From Legionellaceae bacterium (lineage in GTDB: Bacteria > Pseudomonadota > Gammaproteobacteria > Legionellales > Legionellaceae), in the NCBI GenBank assembly GCA_947505025.1, contig CANNIJ010000003.1, forward strand, positions 1 through 28,722: 28,722 nucleotides of DNA, given 5' to 3'. Below the pieces are notes generated by a model. The model ran no database searches. It had not been told where the DNA came from and was given only the letters and a program-made list of their open reading frames with translations. Of the stretch, positions 7,441 through 15,559 are shown piece by piece. The translations under genes and the position numbers were made by a program. Positions within the stretch are counted from its first letter, which is position 1. Each line of letters opens with the position of its first letter.

Positions 7441-8196
7441 TTAAGCTTGATTCCCGGAGTATAATGCCATTAATTTAATATGTCGATAATAACTACTTTG
7501 TGCGGCCGCCGTTGCAACGATGTAGCCCATTTTACCGTCTAAAAAACCCAAACGAAAAAAATAAGATCGCAAAAATATCCAGCGTGCTGATAAAATGGCG
7601 CGTAATAAATTTGTTTTTTTCCCTTTTTTGAAACGCATTTCAGCTGATAAACTTGAGTATTTATTCATGCGAAATAATAATTCTTCGATGGATGGATAGG
7701 CGCGGTGCATTAGTGGCGATAGTAATTTTCCAGCAACACAATTTGTTTGCAAACTTTCATGCACAATAGCATCGCTGAATCGAGCACTACCGCGCTTAAA
7801 CAATCGCGTGACTTTGTCTTTCCCTACATCACCATAGTGCATCCATTGGTTGCAATATTGATTGAGTCTGGGTTGACGAAACACAGTAGCGGTTGGATTT
7901 GAAATAACTCGCTTAATTTCTTCGCACAACGCATCACTCATCCATTCATCGCTGTCAATTGAATAAACCCATTCACCGGTTGCCTCCTCTAAGGCGCGAT
8001 TTTTTTGTAAGCCAAATCCAGGCCAATCAGTTTGAAACACGCGATCAGCGTATTGTCGACAAAGTGATAATGTCAAGTCTGTGCTGCCAGAATCTAATAC
8101 AATAATTTCATTCGCCCATTGTACAGATTGCAGACACCTTTCGATGGTGTCTGCGTTATTTTTTGTAATAATAATGATACTTAATGATGGTTTCAT
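7441..8196 (-). CDS. LPS core glycosyltransferase, WaaE/KdtX-like (GT2)
   Basis: 251 residues, the usual size for WaaE/KdtX enzymes. It begins with S-I-I-I-I-T-K-N-N and has I-V-L-D-S-G-S-T-D, the acidic I-D-S-D-E-W-M where metal and donor bind, and D-A-I-V-H-E-S-L, all diagnostic of this subgroup, which adds a hexose to the inner LPS core at the cytoplasmic side. A positively charged C-terminal half (R-A-I-L-S-A-R-W-I-F-L-R-S-Y-F) suggests membrane association. The frame stays open to 8304, but the conserved domain starts at the ATG at 8196 (CAGG about 8 bases upstream), and the extension would read through a palindromic repeat. It stands alone, convergent with the SulP gene. Confidence 0.85.
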   Translation of the reverse strand: MKPSLSIIIITKNNADTIERCLQSVQWANEIIVLDSGSTDLTLSLCRQYADRVFQTDWPGFGLQKNRALEEATGEWVYSIDSDEWMSDALCEEIKRVISNPTATVFRQPRLNQYCNQWMHYGDVGKDKVTRLFKRGSARFSDAIVHESLQTNCVAGKLLSPLMHRAYPSIEELLFRMNKYSSLSAEMRFKKGKKTNLLRAILSARWIFLRSYFFRLGFLDGKMGYIVATAAAQSSYYRHIKLMALYSGNQA

Positions 8197-8247
8197 TTTT
8201 TGCCTGTTTGAATGCATAATAGTGAACATTATTCTTAACTCCCCCAC

Positions 8248-8274
8248 GAGATCCCGAGCGCAGCGCTGAATCTC
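8248..8274. repeat. Palindromic repeat upstream of the WaaE-like gene
   Basis: GAGAT (8248-8252) pairs with ATCTC (8270-8274), and AGCGC-A-GCGCT (8257-8267) pairs inside. The text CCGAGCGCAGCG followed by AATCTCC resembles a widespread class of short intergenic palindromes and is related to the element at 7313-7349. The two lie on either side of the WaaE-like gene in the same orientation. It is GC-rich compared with its surroundings. Confidence 0.5.
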
Positions 8275-8400
8275 CCTGCAGTGGCACCGGGTTTTAAAAA
8301 GCACTGTTCTTTTGGTTTTTAATTAATGACCGTCTAATTATATTTATAAATAACATCAAGCAACAATTGAAAAATTATTTAGTTATGATCAAATAGCCAA

Positions 8401-8523
8401 ATGAAAGACTACGAACAAATCATATAAACGCTTTTGGCAAAGATTGCTGAACTAGAAAAAGTCTTTATACAACAGGCTGCTAGAATTGCTGACTTGGAAA
8501 AACGCTTGCAAAAAAAATCACAT
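8401..8523 (+). pseudogene. Remnant of an IS66-like transposase N-terminus
   Basis: Read in one frame from the ATG at 8401 the DNA gives M-K-D-Y-E-Q-I-I, a stop (TAA at 8425), then L-L-A-K-I-A-E-L-E-K and A-A-R-I-A-D-L-E-K-R-L-Q-K. This resembles the leucine-rich coiled coil at the start of IS66-family TnpC transposases, which normally continues into N-S-S-N-S-S-K-P-P-S-S-D. Here it breaks off directly into a terminator hairpin at 8512. With the internal stop and the missing remainder it is dead. The assignment rests on about 30 residues of coiled coil, so it is tentative. The surrounding stretch 8197-8572 holds no other gene. Confidence 0.45.
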
Positions 8524-8551
8524 GTTGTTTTTAGCAGACATGTGATTTTTT
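8512..8551. terminator. Strong bidirectional Rho-independent terminator
   Basis: A 13-bp perfect inverted repeat: six A then TCACATG (8512-8524) pairs with CATGTGA then six T (8539-8551), with a 14-base loop. T-runs follow the stem on both strands. It lies just after tRNA-Asp on the minus strand, so it most likely ends the lon-hupB-tRNA-Val-tRNA-Asp transcripts. Confidence 0.85.
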
Positions 8552-8572
8552 CGCATACATTTAAACATAATT

Positions 8573-8649
8573 TGGCGGAGTGGACGGGGTTCGAACCCGC
8601 GACCCCCGGCGTGACAGGCCGGTATTCTAACCAACTGAACTACCACTCC
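8573..8649 (-). tRNA. tRNA-Asp (GTC)
   Basis: 77 bases including an encoded CCA at the 3' end (8573-8575). The acceptor stem starts GGAGTGG. The anticodon loop CTGTCAC carries GTC (8613-8615 on the plus strand as gac), and the T-arm GGGTTCGAACCC is intact. It is the last gene of the tRNA pair behind hupB and precedes the terminator at 8512-8551. Confidence 0.96.
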
Positions 8650-8654
8650 AATAC

Positions 8655-8730
8655 TGGTGGGTGCTGCAGGGATCGAACCTGCGACCCTCGCCTTGTAAGG
8701 GCGATGCTCTCCCGGCTGAGCTAAGCACCC
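8655..8730 (-). tRNA. tRNA-Val (TAC)
   Basis: 76 bases with encoded CCA. The acceptor arm is GGGTGCT...AGCACCC, the anticodon TAC sits in the loop CTTACAA, and the T-arm GCAGGTTCGATCCCTGC is intact. Its 5' end lies 6 bases past the hupB stop, and tRNA-Asp follows 5 bases later, so it is probably processed from a hupB-tRNA transcript. The hupB-tRNA-Val-tRNA-Asp order is common in gammaproteobacteria. Confidence 0.96.
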
Positions 8731-8736
8731 TAAAAC

Positions 8737-9015
8737 TTAAGCCTGACTTACGGCTTCTTTCAATTTGTTACCTACTTTGAACTTAACCACTTTAGAAGCT
8801 TTAATTTGAATCACAGCTCCAGTCTGAGGATTACGTCCAGCTCTAGCAGCACGCTCAGTTGTGGAAAAAGAACAAAATCCTGGTATTAGAACTTGTTCGC
8901 CTTTAGTTAAAGACTTCGTCACAGTCTCCATAAAAGCATCCATCATTTTTGATACATCTGACTTGGTCAGACCTGCAGTGCTAGCAACAGCATCAATCAA
9001 TTCACTCTTGTTCAT
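8737..9015 (-). CDS. hupB: DNA-binding protein HU (beta-type)
   Basis: 92 residues, normal for HU. It starts M-N-K-S-E-L-I-D-A-V-A, has the G-F-C-S-F dimer segment and the DNA-binding arm R-A-A-R-A-G-R-N-P-Q-T-G, and ends with the short C-terminal helix. HU is a nucleoid architectural protein that bends DNA as a dimer. A strong ribosome site (AAAGGGG) precedes the ATG. It lies downstream of lon with 90 bp between, as in many gammaproteobacteria, and in front of two tRNA genes. Confidence 0.97.
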   Translation of the reverse strand: MNKSELIDAVASTAGLTKSDVSKMMDAFMETVTKSLTKGEQVLIPGFCSFSTTERAARAGRNPQTGAVIQIKASKVVKFKVGNKLKEAVSQA

Positions 9016-9069
9016 TGTTTCCCCTTTCAGTTTTTAATCCCTTAAGCACGCCCAAGCGAAACAAGATTA

Positions 9070-9093
9070 CGTCGTTGCCTTGCAACAACGACG
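9070..9093. repeat. Hairpin between lon and hupB
   Basis: CGTCGTTG (9070-9077) pairs with CAACGACG (9086-9093) around an 8-base loop. No T-run follows on the minus strand, so it is more likely an attenuating or RNA-stabilising hairpin between lon and hupB than a full terminator. Confidence 0.45.
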
Positions 9094-9105
9094 ACACTAT
9101 AACGC

Positions 9106-11556
9106 TTATTCGTCCGAGTGTAAATCTTTATCTTTCTTTTTTTGCTTTTTTTTTGCTGCTTTTATTCCTGCTGGTTCAGCTGCCAATAATATCTGATCAG
9201 GCATACGTTCCAAAGACAATTCTAACACCTGTTTAACCGTGTGTACCGGGTGAATCGTAATTTTTTTGAAAATATTTCTCGGTATCTCGGCTAAATCTTT
9301 TTCATTCTCGTGTGGGATGATAACATGCCGGATACCACCTCGATGTGCCGCCAATAGTTTCTCTTTTAAACCACCTATAGGTAACACCTCGCCACGCAAA
9401 GTAATCTCACCAGTCATAGCCACATCAGCACGCACTGGGATGCCGGTAATCACCGAAACTAATGCAGTAAACATCCCAATCCCAGCACTTGGACCATCTT
9501 TTGGTGTAGCTCCTTCCGGCACATGAATATGGAAATCATGCTTATCATAAAAATCTTCGGATAAATTATCTAGCTTCAGATGACTACGGACCACTGTCAT
9601 CGCAGCTTGAATCGACTCTTGCATCACCTCACCCAACTGCCCAGTTTGTATGACTTTGCCTTTACCCGGCATCATAGCTGCTTCAAGCGTGAGTAACTCA
9701 CCTCCAACACTGGTCCAGGCTAAACCGGTGACTTGGCCTACCTGATTAAATGATTCGGCCAAACCATAACTGAACTTTTTAACCCCTAAGAATTTTTTTA
9801 GATTGCTCCTTGAAACGCTGATTTTATTCACGCGTTTATGGGTTAAAATATCTTTAACCACCTTGCGACACACACTAGCCAGATCGCGCTCTAAATTGCG
9901 CACTCCGGCTTCACGTGTGTAATAACGGACAATGTCATGCAATGCAGTATCGCCAAATACTATTTCATCACTTTTCAAACCATTGAGCATTTTTTGCTTG
10001 GGAACTAAATAATTTTTTGCAATATGTACTTTTTCATCTTCGGTATAGCCAGGTAAGCGTATAACCTCCATCCGATCCAGCAATGGTGCAGGGATCTCCA
10101 AGGAATTCGCTGTAGCAATAAACATTACATCACTTAAGTCGTAATTAACCTCAAGATAATGATCACTAAAAGTATGATTTTGCTCTGGATCTAAAACCTC
10201 TAGCAACGCAGACGCTGGATCGCCACGAAAATCCATAGCCATCTTGTCAACCTCATCCAACATAATCAAAGGGTTTTTTACACCAGCTTTGCATAATTTT
10301 TGAATTATCTTACCCGGCATTGAGCCGATGTAAGTACGGCGATGACCGCGAATCTCTGCCTCATCGCGCACTCCGCCCAATGCAATGCGAATAAATGTAC
10401 GACCGGTGGCATTCGCTATCGACTGCCCCAAGGAAGTCTTGCCTACTCCTGGTGGACCGACCAAACAAATAATTGGGCCCTTCAAACGTTTTACGCGCTG
10501 CTGAACCGCTAAATATTCTAAAATACGCTCTTTAACCTTTTCTAAACCATAATGATCTTGATCTAAAACCTCTTCGGCTTTTTTTAAATCAAATTCTATC
10601 TTATTCCTTTTTTTCCACGGAACATTCAACATCCAATCTAAATAACTGCGAATGACAGTTGCTTCCGCCGACATTGGTGGCATTAATTTAAGTTTTTTTA
10701 GTTCTGAAGTGGCTTTATCTTTGGCTTCTTTAGGCATGCCTGCAGCAGCAATTGCACGCTCTAATTGATCAAGCTCACTACCTTCTTCACCCAGCTCACC
10801 CAATTCTTTTTGAATAGCCTTCATTTGTTCATTTAAATAATATTCGCGCTGACTTTTCTCCATTTGACGCTTAACACGCCCACGTACACGCTTCTCTACT
10901 TGCAATAAGTCCAATTCATTTTCAATAATAGACATTAACTTTTCAAGGCGCTGACCAGCATCTAAAGTCTCTAACAAAATTTGCTTGTCTTCAACTTTCA
11001 AAACTAGATAAGCCGCAACGCTATCAGCTAAGCGACCTGGTTCGTCTATAGAGACTAATGAGTGCAGGACTTCTGGAGGAATTTTATTATTTAACTTAAT
11101 ATACTGCTCAAATTGAGATTTGAGTGTACGCATCATGATCTCAAGATCTTGAGCATTAAATGCTACATCAAGATCTAGTAATGGCGTTAACGTTGCGCCT
11201 ATATAGCCATTTTCACTGATAGTGTATTCATGTACTGTTGCACGTTTCTCACCCTCAACTAACACTTTTACGGTGCCGTCGGGTAATTTCAATAATTGTA
11301 ATAGTACTGAAACCGTTCCAACATCAAATAAATCTGCCGGAGATGGATCATCTTGCGTAGACGTTCTTTGAGCCACTAAAAAAATTTTCTTGTGCTCTAA
11401 CATTGCAACTTCAAGCGCTTTAATCGATTTATTGCGCCCTACAAACAATGGTATGACCATGTGTGGATAAACCACCACGTCCCGCAATGGCAGGACCGGC
11501 AGCATCAAATATTCATCCACGTCTTTTGGCTCGAGATTAGTTTCATCCGGAATCAT
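9106..11556 (-). CDS. lon: ATP-dependent protease Lon (La)
   Basis: 816 residues. Lon N-terminal domain (L-P-V-L-P-L-R-D-V-V-V-Y-P) up to about 200, coiled linker, then the AAA+ module with Walker A G-P-P-G-V-G-K-T-S and Walker B L-I-M-L-D-E-V-D-K-M. The peptidase domain has the Ser-Lys dyad: P-K-D-G-P-S-A-G-I-G near 680 and G-G-L-K-E-K-L near 720. It degrades misfolded and short-lived regulatory proteins in the cytoplasm. The C-terminal tail (about residues 800-816) is very rich in lysine and longer than in E. coli. It starts 16 bp after clpX with GCGAGGG as ribosome site, and is probably read both from the clp operon and from stress promoters. Confidence 0.98.
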   Translation of the reverse strand: MIPDETNLEPKDVDEYLMLPVLPLRDVVVYPHMVIPLFVGRNKSIKALEVAMLEHKKIFLVAQRTSTQDDPSPADLFDVGTVSVLLQLLKLPDGTVKVLVEGEKRATVHEYTISENGYIGATLTPLLDLDVAFNAQDLEIMMRTLKSQFEQYIKLNNKIPPEVLHSLVSIDEPGRLADSVAAYLVLKVEDKQILLETLDAGQRLEKLMSIIENELDLLQVEKRVRGRVKRQMEKSQREYYLNEQMKAIQKELGELGEEGSELDQLERAIAAAGMPKEAKDKATSELKKLKLMPPMSAEATVIRSYLDWMLNVPWKKRNKIEFDLKKAEEVLDQDHYGLEKVKERILEYLAVQQRVKRLKGPIICLVGPPGVGKTSLGQSIANATGRTFIRIALGGVRDEAEIRGHRRTYIGSMPGKIIQKLCKAGVKNPLIMLDEVDKMAMDFRGDPASALLEVLDPEQNHTFSDHYLEVNYDLSDVMFIATANSLEIPAPLLDRMEVIRLPGYTEDEKVHIAKNYLVPKQKMLNGLKSDEIVFGDTALHDIVRYYTREAGVRNLERDLASVCRKVVKDILTHKRVNKISVSRSNLKKFLGVKKFSYGLAESFNQVGQVTGLAWTSVGGELLTLEAAMMPGKGKVIQTGQLGEVMQESIQAAMTVVRSHLKLDNLSEDFYDKHDFHIHVPEGATPKDGPSAGIGMFTALVSVITGIPVRADVAMTGEITLRGEVLPIGGLKEKLLAAHRGGIRHVIIPHENEKDLAEIPRNIFKKITIHPVHTVKQVLELSLERMPDQILLAAEPAGIKAAKKKQKKKDKDLHSDE

Positions 11557-11572
11557 ACGCCCTCGCTTAAAC

Positions 11573-12835
11573 TCAGTCCTGTGTTATAACTGTAGATGGT
11601 TCCTCTCCAGCAGCAAATAGAACAATGGGTTTACTTAAATTTTGGATAACATTTTCATCTACTACCACTTTGCACACGCCGGTCATTGATGGCAACTCAT
11701 ACATAGTGTCTAGCAATATATTTTCCAGCGTTGCACGTAAACCGCGTGCACCCATTTTTCTTGCTAATGCTTTTTTTGCTATTAAATGCAAAGCTGGTTC
11801 CATAAACTCAAGTTCAACATCTTCCATTTTAAATAAAGCATGAAATTGTTTAACCAAGGCATTTTTGGGTTTAGTTAAAATATCAATCAATGCCGATTCA
11901 TCTAACTCATGTAACGTAGCTACCACCGGTAATCGGCCCACAAACTCTGGAATCAAGCCATACTTAACTAAATCATCTGACTCCAATAAACTCAAGGTTT
12001 TTTCAGCATCGTTTGTGAGTTTTTTCTTTTTTAATTCTGCAGCAAAACCAATGCCTGATTTGTCACTACGCTCACGAATAACTTTATCTAAATCCGCAAA
12101 AGCGCCGCCACAAATGAACAAAATATTTGAGGTATCTACCTGCAGAAATTCCTGCTGCGGATGTTTACGCCCGCCTTGCGGTGGAACTGATGCAATAGTT
12201 CCTTCTATTAATTTTAATAAAGCTTGTTGTACGCCCTCACCTGACACGTCGCGTGTAATTGAAGGGTTATCGGCTTTACGCGAAATCTTATCAATCTCAT
12301 CTATATAAACAATGCCACGCTGAGCTTTTTCAACATCATAATCACATTTTTGGAGTAATTTTTGAATGATGTTTTCTACATCTTCACCTACATAACCGGC
12401 TTCAGTCAAGGTAGTTGCATCTGCCATCGTAAACGGCACATTCAGTAATCTTGCCAGTGTTTGTGCCAACAATGTTTTACCGCTACCGGTAGGCCCAATC
12501 AATAAAATATTACTTTTACCTAATTCAATACCATCTTCAGTTTTACGATGCATTCTTTTGTAATGATTATAAACAGCAACCGACAAAACTTTTTTGGCAT
12601 GCGGCTGACCAATCACATACTCATCTAAAAATGCTGAGATTTCTTTTGGTTTTGGCAGCTCCATTTCACTAACAACTGGTGCGTCAACATTTTCTTCACG
12701 CATAATGTCATTACATAAGTCTATACATTCATCACATACATAAACAGAAGGACCAGCAATCAACTTCTTAACTTCATGCTGATTTTTCCCGCAAAAAGAA
12801 CAATGCAAACTCTTAGTACTACCGCTTTTACCCAT
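11573..12835 (-). CDS. clpX: ATP-dependent Clp protease ATP-binding subunit ClpX
   Basis: 420 residues. The zinc-binding domain has C12-x2-C15 and C34-x2-C37. The AAA+ core shows Walker A G-P-T-G-S-G-K-T, Walker B I-V-Y-I-D-E-I-D-K-I, the substrate pore loop region and the R-D-V-S-G-E-G-V-Q-Q-A-L-L-K box. ClpX unfolds tagged substrates and feeds them to ClpP. It lies 90 bp after clpP and 16 bp before lon. AGAAGGTG precedes the ATG at 12835. Confidence 0.98.
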   Translation of the reverse strand: MGKSGSTKSLHCSFCGKNQHEVKKLIAGPSVYVCDECIDLCNDIMREENVDAPVVSEMELPKPKEISAFLDEYVIGQPHAKKVLSVAVYNHYKRMHRKTEDGIELGKSNILLIGPTGSGKTLLAQTLARLLNVPFTMADATTLTEAGYVGEDVENIIQKLLQKCDYDVEKAQRGIVYIDEIDKISRKADNPSITRDVSGEGVQQALLKLIEGTIASVPPQGGRKHPQQEFLQVDTSNILFICGGAFADLDKVIRERSDKSGIGFAAELKKKKLTNDAEKTLSLLESDDLVKYGLIPEFVGRLPVVATLHELDESALIDILTKPKNALVKQFHALFKMEDVELEFMEPALHLIAKKALARKMGARGLRATLENILLDTMYELPSMTGVCKVVVDENVIQNLSKPIVLFAAGEEPSTVITQD

Positions 12836-12925
12836 TGCGTCACCTTCTTATAACACGAGCACATTCAAGACATAATGTTCTTCAATGCTTTGCTATTATT
12901 TGAGATCAACCAAGTCTAGAGATGA

Positions 12926-13576
12926 TTAACTCTCGACAGTGGATGCAGTCATTTGATCACGATCATGTAGCACATGATCTACCAGACCATATGTTTGAGC
13001 CTGCTGAGCGCTCATAAAATTATCACGCTCGGTATCGCGCATAATTTGCTCTGGAGTTTTGTTAGTGTGTTGCGCCATTATACAATTTAAACGCTCTCGC
13101 ACAGCCATGGTTTCACGCGCATGAATTTCAATGTCAGTCGCTTGTCCACGGAAACCACCCAGAGGCTGATGAATCATCATGCGCGCATTAGGTAAACAAA
13201 ACCGTTTACCCGCTGCACCTGCACATAGTAATAACGCTGCTGCACTTGCAGCTTGGCCAACACACAAAGTACTCACATCTGGTTTGATAAACTGCATTGT
13301 GTCATAAATGGCCAAACCTGCAGTTACTACGCCTCCAGGCGAATTGATATAGATAGAAATGTCTTTTTCTGGATTTTCTGACTCTAGAAACAACAGTTGC
13401 GCAACAACCAAATTGGCCATATGATCTTCAACTTCGCCTAACAAAAAGATAATTCGCTCTTTTAATAGACGAGAATAAATATCGTACGAACGCTCTCCAC
13501 GTGAAGTTTGTTCAATCACCATTGGCACAAGACCGCTGGTATTCCTGATAGAATGCTCCAGATTACTCATCATCAT
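12926..13576 (-). CDS. clpP: ATP-dependent Clp protease proteolytic subunit ClpP
   Basis: Up to 216 residues. The catalytic triad is visible: G-Q-A-A-S111-A-A-A, M-M-I-H136-Q-P and the Asp of T-E-R-D-N-F-M-S near 185. The N-terminal L-V-P-M-V-I-E-Q-T axial loop is present. It forms the tetradecameric peptidase chamber for ClpX and ClpA. Three ATG codons in a row (13576, 13573, 13570) follow AAGGGG, so the exact first residue is uncertain. The tig stop touches the first ATG, indicating tight coupling to trigger factor. Confidence 0.97.
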   Translation of the reverse strand: MMMSNLEHSIRNTSGLVPMVIEQTSRGERSYDIYSRLLKERIIFLLGEVEDHMANLVVAQLLFLESENPEKDISIYINSPGGVVTAGLAIYDTMQFIKPDVSTLCVGQAASAAALLLCAGAAGKRFCLPNARMMIHQPLGGFRGQATDIEIHARETMAVRERLNCIMAQHTNKTPEQIMRDTERDNFMSAQQAQTYGLVDHVLHDRDQMTASTVES

Positions 13577-14905
13577 TTAAACCCCTTGATTCGTGTTTTT
13601 TGGATGAATTACCTCGTCATATGAGGAGGTTTTTTTAGACACCTTAGCATTTTTAACCACTAATGCAGCAACCACTTCTTCCAAAACATATGCCTCGACA
13701 CTGCTGCGAGCCTGTGCGTCTCGAGCATAATGTGCGCGCAATTCGTTTGGATCTTCATAAGCACTGGCCAAGCGCTCAATAAATGCGTCTACACTTTCCT
13801 TGGACGCTTTTAAAGCATGCTTTTTTACATAATCAGCAAATAACAAACCTAAATGCACACGTCTTTGCGCTTCATCAACAAACATTTCTCGAGGAAAATC
13901 AGGGATCTTCTCATTTTCAGAATGCGGGTGATCCACTAATCGATGATACATTTCGTGCTTCAAGTTCTCGATTTCATTATCGACTAAAGCTTTGGGCAAA
14001 ATTAGTGGATTTTTAATCTTGAAAGCATCAAAAATTGACTCTCGATTAAGCTTTTCAACGCGCAAATCTAGCTCACGCACCATATTTTGTGTTATATCAC
14101 TACGAAAAGATTCTAATGTAGAATCTTTTCCGGTGAATTTATTAATAAATTCCTGATCTAATTCAGGAATTTTTGGCATTGCGATCTGCTTGACCAAAAC
14201 ATTAAAGCGCAGCGGCTGACCAGCTAAATCGGCACGATGAAAATCATCGGGCATAGTCAATGTAAACACGACGGGTTTATCAGTAACAGCACCTATCAAA
14301 TGATCAGCAAAACCTGGCATCATTTCTGCTGATCCGACTATAACCTCATGATTCTTAGATGAGCCTCCATCAAGAGCTGCGTCATTTAAATAAATATCTG
14401 AATCAATCAATACCTTATCACCCATAACTACTGGTCTAGATACGTCAACCCAAGTTTTATTTTGCTCACGTAATTGCTCTAACATTAAATCAACATCTTT
14501 CTCTTTGATTTGAGCCGTTACTAACTCAACTGTATCTGTGTCTTCTAAATCAGCGCTAACAGTTTCTGGAAAAACCTCAAAGGTTAAAGTGTAGCTAAAT
14601 GGTTGGTCATCTACCCACCCTGTTAAGCCCACTACAGGTGTTCCTGCTGGAATTAATTCAACTTCTTGTAAAGCTGGGTACAAAGTAGATTGTATGGTTT
14701 CTTCAATTACTTCTTGACGTATGCTGTCAGTGTAACGTTGCTTGACCACACTGGTCGGGGCTTTGCCCGGACGAAAACCCGCGATCTTTACTTTATTAGA
14801 GAGTTTTTTTAAACGCGAATCCATGGCTGTATTCATAGTTTCGGCAGGCACCGAAACAGTTACCCTACGCTCCAAGCCGTCTAACGTCTCAACAGAAACT
14901 GCCAT
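13577..14905 (-). CDS. tig: Trigger factor (ribosome-associated chaperone and prolyl isomerase)
   Basis: 442 residues from the ATG at 14905, which has AGAGGTG just upstream. The frame is open to 14968, but that would overlap the tRNA-Leu gene. Order: ribosome-binding domain with G-F-R-P-G-K-A-P near residue 44 (the signature contacting L23), an FKBP-like isomerase domain around 150-240 (V-M-G-D-K-V-L-I-D, M-P-G-F-A-D-H-L-I-G) and the helical C-terminal cradle. It receives nascent chains at the ribosome exit. It abuts clpP with no spacer, the usual tig-clpP-clpX arrangement. Confidence 0.97.
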   Translation of the reverse strand: MAVSVETLDGLERRVTVSVPAETMNTAMDSRLKKLSNKVKIAGFRPGKAPTSVVKQRYTDSIRQEVIEETIQSTLYPALQEVELIPAGTPVVGLTGWVDDQPFSYTLTFEVFPETVSADLEDTDTVELVTAQIKEKDVDLMLEQLREQNKTWVDVSRPVVMGDKVLIDSDIYLNDAALDGGSSKNHEVIVGSAEMMPGFADHLIGAVTDKPVVFTLTMPDDFHRADLAGQPLRFNVLVKQIAMPKIPELDQEFINKFTGKDSTLESFRSDITQNMVRELDLRVEKLNRESIFDAFKIKNPLILPKALVDNEIENLKHEMYHRLVDHPHSENEKIPDFPREMFVDEAQRRVHLGLLFADYVKKHALKASKESVDAFIERLASAYEDPNELRAHYARDAQARSSVEAYVLEEVVAALVVKNAKVSKKTSSYDEVIHPKNTNQGV

Positions 14906-14938
14906 CTGGTCACCTCTTAAACAGAATTGTATATAAAA

Positions 14939-15023
14939 TGGTGCGAAAGGAGAGACTCGAACTCTCACAGGTTACCCTACTGGAACCTAAATCCAGCGCG
15001 TCTACCAGTTCCGCCACTTTCGC
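14939..15023 (-). tRNA. tRNA-Leu (TAG)
   Basis: 85 bases with encoded CCA and a long variable arm, as expected for a class II tRNA. The acceptor GCGAAAG pairs with CTTTCGC, and the anticodon stem CTGGA/TCCAG encloses TTTAGGT with anticodon TAG. The T-arm GAGAGTTCGAGTCTCTC is intact. It ends 33 bp before the trigger factor ATG, so tig is probably cotranscribed with and cut from this tRNA. Confidence 0.95.
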
Positions 15024-15034
15024 AAACAGGGGAG

Positions 15035-15063
15035 ATTATCAAGCAGTAATACTCTATTGTAAA
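15035..15063 (-). promoter_or_regulatory. Sigma70 promoter of tRNA-Leu and probably tig-clpP-clpX
   Basis: On the minus strand TTTACA (15063-15058), a 17-base spacer and GATAAT (15040-15035), each one mismatch from consensus. The predicted start lies about 5 bases before the mature tRNA 5' end, within a C-rich discriminator. The short leader is typical of tRNA promoters. Confidence 0.65.
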
Positions 15064-15205
15064 GTACCTACATGCAGTCATCTTAACATAAGATTACTTA
15101 AAAGCATTAATTCATCCTCAAAGAATAAATCTTATACTAAAATGGTCTCTGACTTCCAGAAGATACTGCGCATATTTTTTAAAAACTATGTGTTGAGTTA
15201 TGATT

Positions 15206-15282
15206 TGGGGTGAACGATGGGATTCGAACCCACGACAACCGGGATCACAACCCGGGGCTCTACCAACTGAGCTACGCCCACC
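15206..15282 (-). tRNA. tRNA-His (GTG)
   Basis: 77 bases with encoded CCA. It has the extra 5' G (position -1, base 15282) opposite C73 that identifies histidine tRNAs, and the anticodon GTG in the loop TTGTGAT. Two G-T pairs occur in the acceptor stem (G4-T69 and G5-T68). The T-arm GTGGGTTCGAATCCCAT is intact. It is third in the Pro-Arg-His cluster. Confidence 0.95.
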
Positions 15283-15321
15283 ATAAAAAATCGAACTTAA
15301 ACAGGAATTCTGCGTGACGTT

Positions 15322-15398
15322 TGGTACGCCCGGCAGGACTCGAACCTGCTACCCTCGGCTTAGAAGGCCGATGCTCTATCCTAATGAGCTACGGGCGC
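15322..15398 (-). tRNA. tRNA-Arg (TCT)
   Basis: 77 bases with encoded CCA. The acceptor GCGCCCG pairs with CGGGCGT (one G-T pair). The anticodon TCT sits in the loop CTTCTAA, and the T-arm GCAGGTTCGAGTCCTGC is intact. It lies between tRNA-Pro and tRNA-His on the same strand. Confidence 0.95.
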
Positions 15399-15405
15399 AA
15401 TAATT

Positions 15406-15482
15406 TGGTCGGGGTGGAGAGATTCGAACTCCCGACATCCTGCTCCCAAAGCAGGCGCGCTACCAGACTGCGCTACACCCCG
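15406..15482 (-). tRNA. tRNA-Pro (TGG)
   Basis: 77 bases with encoded CCA. The acceptor CGGGGTG pairs with CACCCCG, the anticodon TGG lies in the loop TTTGGGA, and the T-arm GGGAGTTCGAATCTCTC is nearly regular. It is first in the Pro-Arg-His cluster, directly behind the promoter at 15511-15539. Confidence 0.95.
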
Positions 15483-15510
15483 TACACCCGTCATTCAGTA
15501 CAGACGCTAA

Positions 15511-15539
15511 ATGATACCCAGACTGCGGGCGCAGGTCAA
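15511..15539 (-). promoter_or_regulatory. Sigma70 promoter of the tRNA-Pro-Arg-His cluster
   Basis: On the minus strand TTGACC (15539-15534), exactly 17 bases, then TATCAT (15516-15511). The predicted start is about 25 bases before tRNA-Pro. It is one of the best -35/-10 pairs in the window. Confidence 0.7.
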
Positions 15540-15559
15540 TCAAAAAATGGCTTAATTTT

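Noticed and set aside
8434..8724. A 96-residue open frame on the plus strand
   Set aside because: Most of it is the antisense of tRNA-Asp and tRNA-Val, giving the familiar false peptide E-W-T-G-F-E-P-A-T. Only its first third is meaningful, as the IS66-like remnant.
11865..12308. A 147-residue open frame on the plus strand
   Set aside because: Antisense of clpX; serine/lysine-rich shadow without a recognisable domain.
14906..14968. N-terminal extension of trigger factor
   Set aside because: It would translate into tRNA-Leu. The ATG at 14905 has a good ribosome site and matches the family start.
14938..15213. A 91-residue open frame on the plus strand
   Set aside because: It begins inside the antisense of tRNA-Leu and continues through tRNA spacer; no domain or ribosome site.
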